Assembly (NCBI RefSeq): GCF_958439165.1
Contig: NZ_OY288119.1
Location: 100,332-164,331, forward strand
Length of the DNA: 64,000 nucleotides
Direction of reading: 5' to 3'
From: an uncultured Hydrogenophaga sp.
Lineage (GTDB): Bacteria > Pseudomonadota > Gammaproteobacteria > Burkholderiales > Burkholderiaceae_C
This document shows positions 40,459 through 47,757 of this stretch, piece after piece. A model generated the notes under the pieces. It saw only the letters and a list, made by a program, of their open reading frames with translations, made no database searches and was not told where the DNA came from. Numbering within the stretch: position 1 is the first letter of the stretch; each line of letters opens with the position of its first letter. Both the position numbers and the translations under genes were made by a program.

Positions 40459-41166
40459 ATGCGCGCCGCCCTCGCCATCGCATCGGCCGGCCTGCTCACT
40501 GCTGGCGCGTGGCTGCTGCTGCGCCGGGAGCAGGCGGCGGCCGACGCTGCAGAAGAAGCAGCCGGGCAGGGCGGGGCGGGCCTGTGGGCATCGGCCGATG
40601 ACGTGCTGCAGGGCCTGGGCGACAGCGTCATCGAGTCAGCGGAGAACTTTGTGGAGACCATCACCATGCGACTGAATCTTTCGGCCATGCGGACCGTGAC
40701 AGCGGCCGACGTGGCGCACCCCAACGTGCGCGCCCTGCTGGCCGTGATCCGGCGAGGCGAGGGCACCGCCGACGCCAAGGGCTACAGCCGACTGGTCGGC
40801 GGCGGCGAGTTCATCGGCTTTGCCGACCACCCGCGCGTCGTCAAGTCCGGCACCTTCAGCAACGGCAAGGCGTGGCGCAGCAGTGCTGCCGGCGCATATC
40901 AGTTCATCGCCTCGACCTGGGATGAAACGGCCCGGATCATGGCGCTGCCCGACTTCACGCCGGCGAGCCAGGACCGGGGCGCCGTGGGCCGCATCGCAGC
41001 GCGCGGAGCGCTGGAAGACGCCAAGGCCGGCCGCCTGGTGGTGGCGCTGCAGAAGATCGCCCGGGAGTGGGCCAGCATGCCGGGCAGCCCTTACGGGCAG
41101 CCGGTGATTTCCGAAGCCACCGCAGCGGCCGTGTACGCCAGCGCGGGCGGCACCGTCAACGCTTGA
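40459..41166 (+). CDS. Membrane-anchored GH104 transglycosylase (copy 2)
   Basis: Counterpart of 29236-29943, catalytic E101 and membrane anchor retained. Confidence 0.88.
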   Translation: MRAALAIASAGLLTAGAWLLLRREQAAADAAEEAAGQGGAGLWASADDVLQGLGDSVIESAENFVETITMRLNLSAMRTVTAADVAHPNVRALLAVIRRGEGTADAKGYSRLVGGGEFIGFADHPRVVKSGTFSNGKAWRSSAAGAYQFIASTWDETARIMALPDFTPASQDRGAVGRIAARGALEDAKAGRLVVALQKIAREWASMPGSPYGQPVISEATAAAVYASAGGTVNA

Positions 41167-41176
41167 AGGGGGCAAC

Positions 41177-41434
41177 GTGAAGCAAACCGAAATGATCGTG
41201 CTGGGCCTCGCTGGTCTGGCCGTGTACCTGATCTGGCGAAGCCAGACCCCGACCCGGACCGTCGTGCCGCAAGACGGCAAGCCGGCCGGCTGGGTGTCTG
41301 AAATCTTCGGCATGGGGTCGAAGCCCTTCGACAACGGGTGGCGCTACTTCGACAACGGCGTGGCCATCGACCCCAGCGGCAACTACTACCAGAACGGCGC
41401 CATGGTCTGGCAGGCGCCGGGTTCGGGGATCTGA
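41177..41434 (+). CDS. Phage membrane protein, 85 aa (copy 2)
   Basis: Counterpart of 29954-30211, with the FDNG motif pair. Confidence 0.6.
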   Translation: MKQTEMIVLGLAGLAVYLIWRSQTPTRTVVPQDGKPAGWVSEIFGMGSKPFDNGWRYFDNGVAIDPSGNYYQNGAMVWQAPGSGI

Positions 41435-41435
41435 A

Positions 41436-41723
41436 ATGGTCAAGCTGTCGCCGGTCTACCTGATCGCGGGCGCGGCCGTGCTGGCGGCCGTGGTGTGGGC
41501 TGTCTCGCGCAAGGGCGGGGCGGGTGTGGGGTCGGCCGTGGCCGGGGCGGTGATCGGCGCGGCCGATGGCGCCATCGGGGAAACGGTGAACAGCATCGGC
41601 GAGGTGATCGGCGTGCCGCGCACCAACGCCAGCCGCTGCGAACTGGCGAAGGCGGCCGGGGACACCTGGGCCGCGTCATTCGACTGCCCGGCCGGCGAGT
41701 TCCTGCGCTACGTCTTCGACTGA
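41436..41723 (+). CDS. Phage membrane protein, 95 aa (copy 2)
   Basis: Counterpart of 30213-30500. Confidence 0.6.
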   Translation: MVKLSPVYLIAGAAVLAAVVWAVSRKGGAGVGSAVAGAVIGAADGAIGETVNSIGEVIGVPRTNASRCELAKAAGDTWAASFDCPAGEFLRYVFD

Positions 41724-41733
41724 GGGGGAAACC

Positions 41734-42111
41734 ATGGCACCGCTTCTGACCATTGCCGCCGGCCTGCTGGGCGAGTTCGTCAGCGACTGGAAGGCCAAGC
41801 GCCAGAACCAGCGCGACGTGGAACGCGCAGTCACCGAGAACCGGGTGCGGATGGCCGCCGACGCGCAGGCCCACAACAACGAATGGGAAATGCGCGCCCT
41901 GGAAGGCTCCGACCGGTGGCTGCGCCGCTTCAGCTTCGCTGCCTGGTCGGCGCCCATGGTGTGGGCGGCCATCAACCCAACCGGGGCGGCTGAGTTCTTC
42001 ACCGTGGCGCTGGCCGGCCTGCCCGACTGGTACGTCGGCGGGTATCTCGGCATCACCGGGGCGGTGTGGGGGATCGCAGAAATGCGCCACCTGGGGGTCA
42101 TCAAGCGATGA
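41734..42111 (+). CDS. Three-TM holin-like protein (copy 2)
   Basis: Counterpart of 30511-30888. Confidence 0.7.
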   Translation: MAPLLTIAAGLLGEFVSDWKAKRQNQRDVERAVTENRVRMAADAQAHNNEWEMRALEGSDRWLRRFSFAAWSAPMVWAAINPTGAAEFFTVALAGLPDWYVGGYLGITGAVWGIAEMRHLGVIKR

Positions 42112-42290
42112 CGCCGAAGTGGGACGAATGGATTCGGCAAGGGCTGGTCGGCCTGGTGATGGCCGCCGGCCTGTATGCCGGGGTGCGGGCCGACCTCGCC
42201 ACCCTGCACGAGCGCACCGCGCAGGCGCTTAAGCAAGCTGAGAAAGCGCATGACCGCATCGACGCACTGTCAACCCGGAAGGAGAACTGA
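42108..42290 (+). CDS. Small membrane/coiled-coil protein, 60 aa (copy 2)
   Basis: Counterpart of 30885-31067, coupled to the holin-like gene. Confidence 0.55.
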   Translation: MTPKWDEWIRQGLVGLVMAAGLYAGVRADLATLHERTAQALKQAEKAHDRIDALSTRKEN

Positions 42291-42292
42291 CC

Positions 42293-42412
42293 ATGGCAAC
42301 CAAACGACGCACCGTGAAGAAGGCCACCGCCACCAAGGGCAAAGGCCAACTGAAGAAGGGCTTCCGCTACGCCAAGGGCGGCCGGATCGTCAAGGCCCGG
42401 GCCAAGAAATGA
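42293..42412 (+). CDS. Very basic 39-aa phage protein (copy 2)
   Basis: Counterpart of 31070-31189. Confidence 0.55.
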   Translation: MATKRRTVKKATATKGKGQLKKGFRYAKGGRIVKARAKK

Positions 42413-42543
42413 AGCGCGCAGCCAGCAAGGACACGCGCGCCAAGCGCAAGGGCACCAAGGCCGGCGGGGAGTCGCCCTGCCGTGACTGCCGGGTGGTGTC
42501 GGTGAAGGTCAAGCGGGACCGGCGCGGCCGGTTCAAACGATGA
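42409..42543 (+). CDS. Basic 44-aa phage protein with CxxC (copy 2)
   Basis: Counterpart of 31186-31320. Confidence 0.5.
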   Translation: MKRAASKDTRAKRKGTKAGGESPCRDCRVVSVKVKRDRRGRFKR

Positions 42544-42896
42544 CCGCGGGCGCCTGGGCGGCGGCCTGGGGCGTGGCCGGCGGGGTGCTGCTGGTCTATG
42601 CGCTGTGGGTCTTGTACCTCGCCGTGATGAACCTGAAGCGGGCGAAGGACGCCGGCACCCTGCGCCCGTGGGCCAAGCGCCTGGGGGCGCCTGTGCTGCT
42701 GGTGGGCTACCTGCTGGACGTGCTGGCAAACCTGATCGTCTTCACGGTGCTGCTGGCCGAACGGCCGCGCGAATGGCTGGTGACCGACCGCCTAAAGCGC
42801 CACAAGCTGGGGACCGGATGGCGGGCGACCGTGGCGCAGTGGTTCTGCCGCGATCTGCTGGACACCTTCGACCCCAGCGGCTGCCACTGCGACTAG
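42540..42896 (+). CDS. Phage membrane protein, 118 aa (copy 2)
   Basis: Counterpart of 31317-31673. Confidence 0.6.
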   Translation: MTAGAWAAAWGVAGGVLLVYALWVLYLAVMNLKRAKDAGTLRPWAKRLGAPVLLVGYLLDVLANLIVFTVLLAERPREWLVTDRLKRHKLGTGWRATVAQWFCRDLLDTFDPSGCHCD

Positions 42897-43226
42897 GTAC
42901 GGCGCGTTCGCCGAACCGAAGTGCCCGACGCGCTCCAGGCGGGCCACCCGGGCGCGCAGCGCGGCGACCTCACGCCGCAGGGCTTCGGCCTCACCACGCG
43001 CCCACATGGCCGCGTTCTCGCTGTCGGCGCTGATCTGCGACCGACCCCACGTCGATTCCCAAAACAGCGCCAGGTGGGCCGGCCTGGGCGCGTGGCCACG
43101 GGCCAGCCAGTGGTAGACGGTGCGCTCATGCACACCCAGCGCCCGGCCTATCATGGCCGGGGTCGGTTGTCCAAGGTCGGACAAGATGGCGTCAAGCGGC
43201 GGCAGTTGACGCGGCGCGCGGATCAT
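42792..43226 (-). CDS. Second phage HTH regulator (copy 2), cut off from its repressor
   Basis: Same 144-aa product as at 31569. Upstream of it on the minus strand comes only the orphan repressor tail and then host dif and the aotJ leader, so transcription from the repressor promoter cannot reach it. Any expression must start from a local promoter or from host DNA. Confidence 0.7.
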   Translation of the reverse strand: MIRAPRQLPPLDAILSDLGQPTPAMIGRALGVHERTVYHWLARGHAPRPAHLALFWESTWGRSQISADSENAAMWARGEAEALRREVAALRARVARLERVGHFGSANAPYLVAVAAAGVEGVQQIAAEPLRHGRPPSGPQLVAL

Positions 43227-43325
43227 GTTGGCTCCCTTTGAGGCCGCGCAGGATACGCACCGCCGGTGCGGTCAATCGAAGGAAAAGCGCCAGGAACAGG
43301 CGTCTTCCACATTCCACGATGTATA
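43192..43325 (-). pseudogene. Orphan 3' tail of the repressor gene at the right end
   Basis: The 40-codon tail that follows LYIV in the 170-aa repressor is present, but the body of the gene is missing because host DNA begins at the core. A host-started reading frame from 43422 runs into it but has no sign of being a gene. It marks where integration cut the repressor gene. Confidence 0.6.
43256..43270. promoter_or_regulatory. Palindrome upstream of second regulator, copy 2
   Basis: Same CGCACC-GCC-GGTGCG inverted repeat as at 32033, 30 bp before the HTH gene start. Confidence 0.45.
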
Positions 43326-43336
43326 TTATGTAAACA
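43309..43336. other. attR: regenerated chromosomal dif site
   Basis: Phage left arm ACATTCCACGA and core TGTATA (43320-43325) are followed by host right arm TTATGTAAACA. The core and right arm follow the proteobacterial dif pattern (E. coli right arm TTATGTTAAAT). The left arm differs from the host arm at attL by one base. The chromosome therefore keeps a nearly unchanged dif after integration, and further phage genomes can still enter here. Confidence 0.8.
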
Positions 43337-43496
43337 TATATCCATCGGTTCCGGCGTCTGCCGGCTGGGGCCTCCAGGCCCCGCCGGTGGCACCATTCAA
43401 ATACCCCCTGCGGTGATGCCACCGAGCGGCCACGCCAGACCTACAATCCATCGCCTCCACAACCTCGACGGCATGAACGCTGTCTACCGTGAAACC
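43337..43496 (+). promoter_or_regulatory. Leader/promoter region of aotJ
   Basis: 160 bp between dif and aotJ. They hold a strong GC hairpin (GGGGCC-TCCA-GGCCCC at 43367-43382, flanked by CCGG on both sides) without a T-run. An alternative in-frame ATG occurs at 43473. The prophage lies just upstream, so any promoter element beyond dif has been moved 22 kb away. Confidence 0.45.
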
Positions 43497-44336
43497 ATGA
43501 AACACCTGCTTTTCTCCCTGACCCTGATCGGTGCCGTCACGCTGGCTGCTTGCGGCAAGAAAGAAGAGCCCGCTGCGGCAGCACCGGCTCCGGCACCCGC
43601 CGCCGCTGCACCCGCCGCTCCGGCCGAACTGCCCGAGCTGAAGGTGGCGATCGACCCGTCCTACCAGCCGTTCACCTTCAAGACGGCCGACGGCAAGCCG
43701 ACCGGTTTCGACGTGGACATCGCCGAAGCCCTGTGCGCCGAGATCAAGCGCAAGTGCACCTACGTCGAGCAGGTCTGGGACAGCATGATCCCCGGTCTGC
43801 AGGCCAAGAAGTACGACGTGATCATCAGCTCGATGTCGATCACCGACGAGCGCAAGGCCGTGGTCGATTTCTCTGACAAGTACTACAACACCCCGAGCCA
43901 GATCGTGGTGAAGTCCGACACCAAGTTCACCGACCTGGCCTCCCTGAAGGGCAAGAAGATCGGCGTTCTCAAGGGCAGCACCCAGGAGAAGTACGCCCTG
44001 GGCGAGCTCAAGACCGTGGGCGTGAGCGTGGTGCCCTACGAGGCGCAGGACCAGGTCTATCTGGACATCAAGTCCGGTCGTCTGGACGGCACCGTGGCCG
44101 ACCGCGTGGAAGTGACTGGCGGTTTCCTGAGCAAGCCTGAAGGCCAGGGATATGGCTTTGTCGGCCCCGTGCTGAACGACACCAAGTACTTCGGCTATGG
44201 CGTCGGTGTCGCACTCCGCCAGGGCGAAACCGAGCTGAAGGACCAGCTCAACGGTGCCATCAAGGCCATCCGCGCCAACGGCACCTACGACACCATCGCG
44301 AAGAAGTACTTCGACTTCGACGTCTACGGTCAGTAA
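43497..44336 (+). CDS. aotJ: Arginine/ornithine-type ABC transporter substrate-binding lipoprotein
   Basis: A 279-aa solute-binding protein of the HisJ/ArgT/AotJ family. ATG 43497 gives a lipoprotein signal with lipobox LAAC (C19). An Ala/Pro linker leads to the binding domain (LKVAIDPSYQPFTF, GFDVDIAEALCAEI, DVIISSMSITDERK, GKKIGVLKGSTQEKYA, DGTVADRVEV). It captures basic amino acids in the periplasm. It heads an operon with two permeases, a deacylase-like gene and an ATPase, the same order as Pseudomonas aotJQMOP. Confidence 0.88.
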   Translation: MKHLLFSLTLIGAVTLAACGKKEEPAAAAPAPAPAAAAPAAPAELPELKVAIDPSYQPFTFKTADGKPTGFDVDIAEALCAEIKRKCTYVEQVWDSMIPGLQAKKYDVIISSMSITDERKAVVDFSDKYYNTPSQIVVKSDTKFTDLASLKGKKIGVLKGSTQEKYALGELKTVGVSVVPYEAQDQVYLDIKSGRLDGTVADRVEVTGGFLSKPEGQGYGFVGPVLNDTKYFGYGVGVALRQGETELKDQLNGAIKAIRANGTYDTIAKKYFDFDVYGQ

Positions 44337-44348
44337 GGACCTGCCGGT

Positions 44349-45035
44349 TTGTCTGGCTATTTCAGCTCCATCCTGCAAGGCGCCTTGCTGACGGTCGGCG
44401 TGTCGCTGGCCGCCTTGCTGGTCGCCATCGTGCTGGGGCTGATCGGCGCCGCCGCCAAGCTGTCGGGTCGTCCGGTGGCTGTGGCGGTGGCCACGGTTTA
44501 CACCACGCTGGTGCGTGGCATTCCCGAACTCGTGCTGATGCTGCTGATCTTCTATGGCGGCACCATCGGCCTGAATCACCTGCTCGAGGCGATGGGCAGC
44601 AAGAAGACGGTGGACATCAATCCGTTTGCTGCCGGCGTGCTCACCATCGGATTCATCTACGGTGCCTACATGACGGAAACCTTCCGCGGCGCCATCCTGT
44701 CGATCCCCAAGGGTCAGATGGAAGCCGCCTGGGCCTTCGGTATGGGACGCGTTCAGACCTTCCTGCGGATCACCCTGCCCCAGATGGTCCGGTACGCCCT
44801 CCCCGGCTTCACCAACAACTGGCTGGTGCTGATCAAGGCCACCGCGCTGGTGAGCCTGATCGGGCTGCATGAAATGACCTACCTGGCCAAGCAGGCCAGC
44901 TCGGCCACGCGTGAGCCGTTCACGTTCTATCTCTTCGCGGCCGGGCTGTTCCTGGTCTACACCTCGGTGTCGCTCTGGGCCCTGCGCTGGCTGGAACGGC
45001 GTTTCAGCATGGGCGTGCGTCGCGGCCATGTCTGA
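44349..45035 (+). CDS. aotQ: Basic amino-acid ABC transporter permease (AotQ/HisQ-like)
   Basis: A 228-aa permease starting with TTG at 44349. It has five hydrophobic helices and the ABC permease EAA loop (GQMEAAWAFGMGRVQTFLRITLPQ). TLVRGIPELVLMLLIFYGG is the usual polar amino-acid permease block. It forms the membrane heterodimer with the next gene product. Confidence 0.9.
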   Translation: MSGYFSSILQGALLTVGVSLAALLVAIVLGLIGAAAKLSGRPVAVAVATVYTTLVRGIPELVLMLLIFYGGTIGLNHLLEAMGSKKTVDINPFAAGVLTIGFIYGAYMTETFRGAILSIPKGQMEAAWAFGMGRVQTFLRITLPQMVRYALPGFTNNWLVLIKATALVSLIGLHEMTYLAKQASSATREPFTFYLFAAGLFLVYTSVSLWALRWLERRFSMGVRRGHV

Positions 45036-45056
45036 CCTTTGTCTGGGCCCTTGGCG

Positions 45057-45770
45057 ATGAAGTGGGAAGTCATCTTCCGGCCAGAAACACTGGCCATGTA
45101 CGGCGAGGGCCTGGTCACCACGCTGGGCCTGCTGCTGTCCTCGCTGCTGATCGGCGGAATTCTTGCGGTGGTGTTCGCGCTGGCGCTGGTCAGCCGGGTG
45201 GCGATGCTGCGCTGGGTGGTCGGCGCGTACACCTACGTGATCCGTGGCACGCCGCTGCTGATCCAGCTCTACCTGATCTATTACGGCATTGCCCAGCTCG
45301 AATGGGTCCAGGAGCGCTGGAACACGGTCTGGCCCTGGACGTACTTCAAGGACCCGTTTTTCTGCGCGCTGCTGGCCTTCAGCCTGAACACCGCCGGCTA
45401 CACCGCCGAGATGATCGCGGGTGCCATCCGGGAAACCTCGGCCGGCGAGATCGAAGCGGCCCAGGCCATGGGCATGAGCTCCTCGAAGGCCATGCGGCGC
45501 ATCGTGCTGCCGAGTGCCCTGCGCCGCACGCTGCCGGCCTACAGCAACGAGGTCGTGATGATGCTGCACAGCACCAGCGTGGCCAGCGCGGTGCCGGCGA
45601 TGCTGGACGTGACCGCTGCGGCCAGCCGCATCTATTCCGACTTTTACCTGCCGTTCGAGGCCTACATCGCGGCAGCTGCAATCTACCTGGTCATCACGTT
45701 CAGCCTGGTCGGGCTGTTCCGGCTCGCCGAGCGCCGATTCCTGGCCCACCTGGCGCCCCGGGCCCACTGA
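45057..45770 (+). CDS. aotM: Basic amino-acid ABC transporter permease (AotM/HisM-like)
   Basis: A 237-aa permease from ATG 45057 (an in-frame TTG at 45039 is possible; neither has a strong ribosome site). Helices plus YVIRGTPLLIQLYLIYYG and the EAA loop EIEAAQAMGMSSSKAMRRIVLP mark the second permease of the pair. Confidence 0.9.
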   Translation: MKWEVIFRPETLAMYGEGLVTTLGLLLSSLLIGGILAVVFALALVSRVAMLRWVVGAYTYVIRGTPLLIQLYLIYYGIAQLEWVQERWNTVWPWTYFKDPFFCALLAFSLNTAGYTAEMIAGAIRETSAGEIEAAQAMGMSSSKAMRRIVLPSALRRTLPAYSNEVVMMLHSTSVASAVPAMLDVTAAASRIYSDFYLPFEAYIAAAAIYLVITFSLVGLFRLAERRFLAHLAPRAH

Positions 45771-45784
45771 ACGTCACGACAGAC

Positions 45785-46921
45785 ATGGTCCGCACCGAAC
45801 ACCCCCTGCTCAGCCCCAGCCTGGGATCCGGCAAGCATCTGGTGTCGTTCACCTTCGGCGATCCGCAGGCCAGCCCCAAGGTCTACATCCAGGCCAGCCT
45901 GCACGCGGAGGAGCTGCCGGGCATGCTGGTGGCCCACCACCTGCGGGCGTTGCTCGAATCTGCCGAGGCCGCCGGCCTGATGAAAGGCCATGTGGTCCTG
46001 GTGCCAGCCGCCAACCCGATCGGACTGAACCAGCGGCTGGACCACAAGCCCATGGGTCGTTTCGAGCTGGACACCGGCGAAAACTTCAACCGCCATTACC
46101 CGGATCTCGCCGAGGCTGTGTGGGCCGACCTGCAGCCCATGCTGGTGGAAGACGGTGCCCGCAACGTCAGCACGGTCAGGGCGCTGACAGCGAAATGGCT
46201 CCGGGCCTGGCAGCCCGCCACCGAACTGCAAAGCCTGCGTCGCCAGTTGCTGCTGCTGGCCCACGACGCCGATCTGGTGCTCGATCTTCACTGCGACTGG
46301 GAGGCTGTGCTTCACCTGTACGCCGAAGAGGCCTGCTGGCCTCCCCTGGAGCCGCTGGCCCGACTGCTGGGCGTCCAGGCGGTGCTGCTGGCACGGAACT
46401 CCGGTGGCGGACCCTTCGACGAATGCCTGTCGGGTCAATGGTGGCAGCTGGCCGAGCGCATCGCCGCTGCCGGCCTGGATCTTCCGTTGCCGCAGGGCTG
46501 TGCGAGCACCACGATCGAGTTGCGCGGAGAGACCGATGTCGACCACGCCCATGCCAGCGCCGATGCGGCTGCCCTGATGGCGTTCCTGCTGCATGCCGGT
46601 GCCGTGCAGGGGACGCCCCCCGCCCTGCCGCCCCTCCCCTGTCAACCGACCCCCTTGGCCGGCTCGGAAACCCTGCACGCCCCGGTTCCGGGCGTCGTGG
46701 CCTATCGCGTCCGGCCGGGCGACCGGCTCGCGGTGGGCGATCCTGTGGCCGATGTCATCGACCCCACGGCTGCCGGGGCCTCGCGGGTGCACACCGTGCG
46801 TGCCGGCGTGGCGGGCGTCCTGTACGCCCGCGTGTCCGGTCGGTATGCGGTGGCTGGCGGCGAGCTCGGCAAGATTGCGGGCGAACACGCCTTCCGCACC
46901 GGCCCCCTTCTGGGTGCCTGA
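45785..46921 (+). CDS. Succinylglutamate desuccinylase/aspartoacylase-family protein (AotO-like)
   Basis: A 378-aa M14-type zinc hydrolase. Ligands are seen in ASLHAEELPG (HxxE) and the histidine of LVLDLHCDWE. A catalytic-type glutamate is in TTIELRGE. The C-terminal 100 residues form a biotinyl/barrel-like domain (HAPVPGVVAYRVRPGDRLAVGD). P. aeruginosa has a gene of this family, aotO, at the same place between permease and ATPase. It may act on acylated basic amino acids. The substrate is not established. Confidence 0.82.
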   Translation: MVRTEHPLLSPSLGSGKHLVSFTFGDPQASPKVYIQASLHAEELPGMLVAHHLRALLESAEAAGLMKGHVVLVPAANPIGLNQRLDHKPMGRFELDTGENFNRHYPDLAEAVWADLQPMLVEDGARNVSTVRALTAKWLRAWQPATELQSLRRQLLLLAHDADLVLDLHCDWEAVLHLYAEEACWPPLEPLARLLGVQAVLLARNSGGGPFDECLSGQWWQLAERIAAAGLDLPLPQGCASTTIELRGETDVDHAHASADAAALMAFLLHAGAVQGTPPALPPLPCQPTPLAGSETLHAPVPGVVAYRVRPGDRLAVGDPVADVIDPTAAGASRVHTVRAGVAGVLYARVSGRYAVAGGELGKIAGEHAFRTGPLLGA

Positions 46922-46947
46922 ACCCTCAACCCTGACCACATCGATCC

Positions 46948-47742
46948 ATGACCGACGCTGCAGCACCGGCCAGCTCCCGACCTCTGCTCGAGGTGCACGA
47001 CATCCACAAACGCTTCGGCGCCAACGAAGTGCTCAAGGGCGTGTCGCTGCAGGCGCGTGCCGGCGATGTGATCAGCCTCATCGGCAGTTCGGGGTCGGGC
47101 AAGAGCACGCTGCTGCGCTGCATCAACCTGCTGGAAAAGCCCAACAGCGGCCGGATCGTCCTGGGCGGCGAAGAACTCGAACTCAAGGCCGACAAGACCG
47201 GTGAACTGCAGGCGGTGCGCACGGAACAGCTGCAGCGGCTGCGCACCCGGCTGGCCATGGTGTTCCAGCACTTCAACCTGTGGGCGCACATGACGGTGCT
47301 GCAGAACATCATCGAAGCCCCTGTGCAGGTGCTGGGCGTGCCGAAGGACCAGGCGGTGCAGACCGCCCGCAAGTACCTGGAACGGGTGGGCCTGCAGGGT
47401 GTCGAGGACCGTTACCCGGCCCACATGAGCGGCGGCCAGCAGCAACGCGTGGCGATTGCACGGGCCCTGGCAGTGGAGCCGGCGGTGATGCTGTTCGACG
47501 AACCCACCAGCGCGCTCGACCCGGAACTGGTCGGGGAAGTGCTGCGCGTGATGAAGCTGCTGGCCGAAGAAGGCCGGACCATGCTGGTGGTCACCCATGA
47601 AATGGGTTTTGCGCGCGAGGTGTCCTCGCACCTGGTGTTCCTGCACAAGGGCTGCATCGAGGAACAGGGCGTCCCGTCCGAGGTGCTGGCCCGTCCGCGC
47701 AGCGAACGGCTGGCCCAGTTCCTCAAGGGCAACCTGAAGTAA
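46948..47742 (+). CDS. aotP: Basic amino-acid ABC transporter ATPase (AotP/HisP-like)
   Basis: A 264-aa ATPase with Walker A GSSGSGKST, Q-loop VFQHFNLWAHMTV, signature MSGGQQQRVAIARAL, Walker B VMLFDEPTSALDPEL and the H-loop VTHEMGFARE. It energises uptake through the AotQ/AotM pair. It is the last gene of the operon. The following gene is convergent. Confidence 0.93.
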   Translation: MTDAAAPASSRPLLEVHDIHKRFGANEVLKGVSLQARAGDVISLIGSSGSGKSTLLRCINLLEKPNSGRIVLGGEELELKADKTGELQAVRTEQLQRLRTRLAMVFQHFNLWAHMTVLQNIIEAPVQVLGVPKDQAVQTARKYLERVGLQGVEDRYPAHMSGGQQQRVAIARALAVEPAVMLFDEPTSALDPELVGEVLRVMKLLAEEGRTMLVVTHEMGFAREVSSHLVFLHKGCIEEQGVPSEVLARPRSERLAQFLKGNLK

Positions 47743-47757
47743 GTCGGCGGCCGGTCT

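Larger units (their letters stand above)
32097..43319. mobile_element. PM2/corticovirus-like prophage, copy 2 (11,223 bp)
   Basis: Second unit, in the same orientation, offset by exactly 11,223 bp. By eye it differs from copy 1 only at 32573 (T for G) and 32599 (T for G), both in the early operator. Its right end abuts a regenerated dif, the site a later-arriving genome would enter, so this copy may be the younger one. Confidence 0.8.

Noticed and set aside
20874..43319. Element as a filamentous (inovirus) prophage
   Set aside because: dif integration, tandem copies and a Zot-related ATPase recall CTX-phi. However, the ATPase lacks the Zot membrane helix, there is no pIII-like or short coat-protein cassette, and a 276-aa capsid candidate plus a GH104 enzyme fit a membrane-containing tailless phage better.
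20863..43336. Tandem duplication as an assembly artefact
   Set aside because: The middle junction is phage-phage sequence unlike attL and attR, and the copies differ at two bases, so two real copies are the simpler reading. Only long reads can settle it, because a mix of circular and integrated forms could look similar.
43361..43387. GC hairpin before aotJ as a terminator or riboswitch
   Set aside because: No T-run follows and no known riboswitch pattern was recognised; reported only as part of the leader.
43192..43422. 76-aa minus-strand frame across attR as a gene
   Set aside because: It is an accidental join of host leader DNA to the repressor tail, with no ribosome site or HTH.
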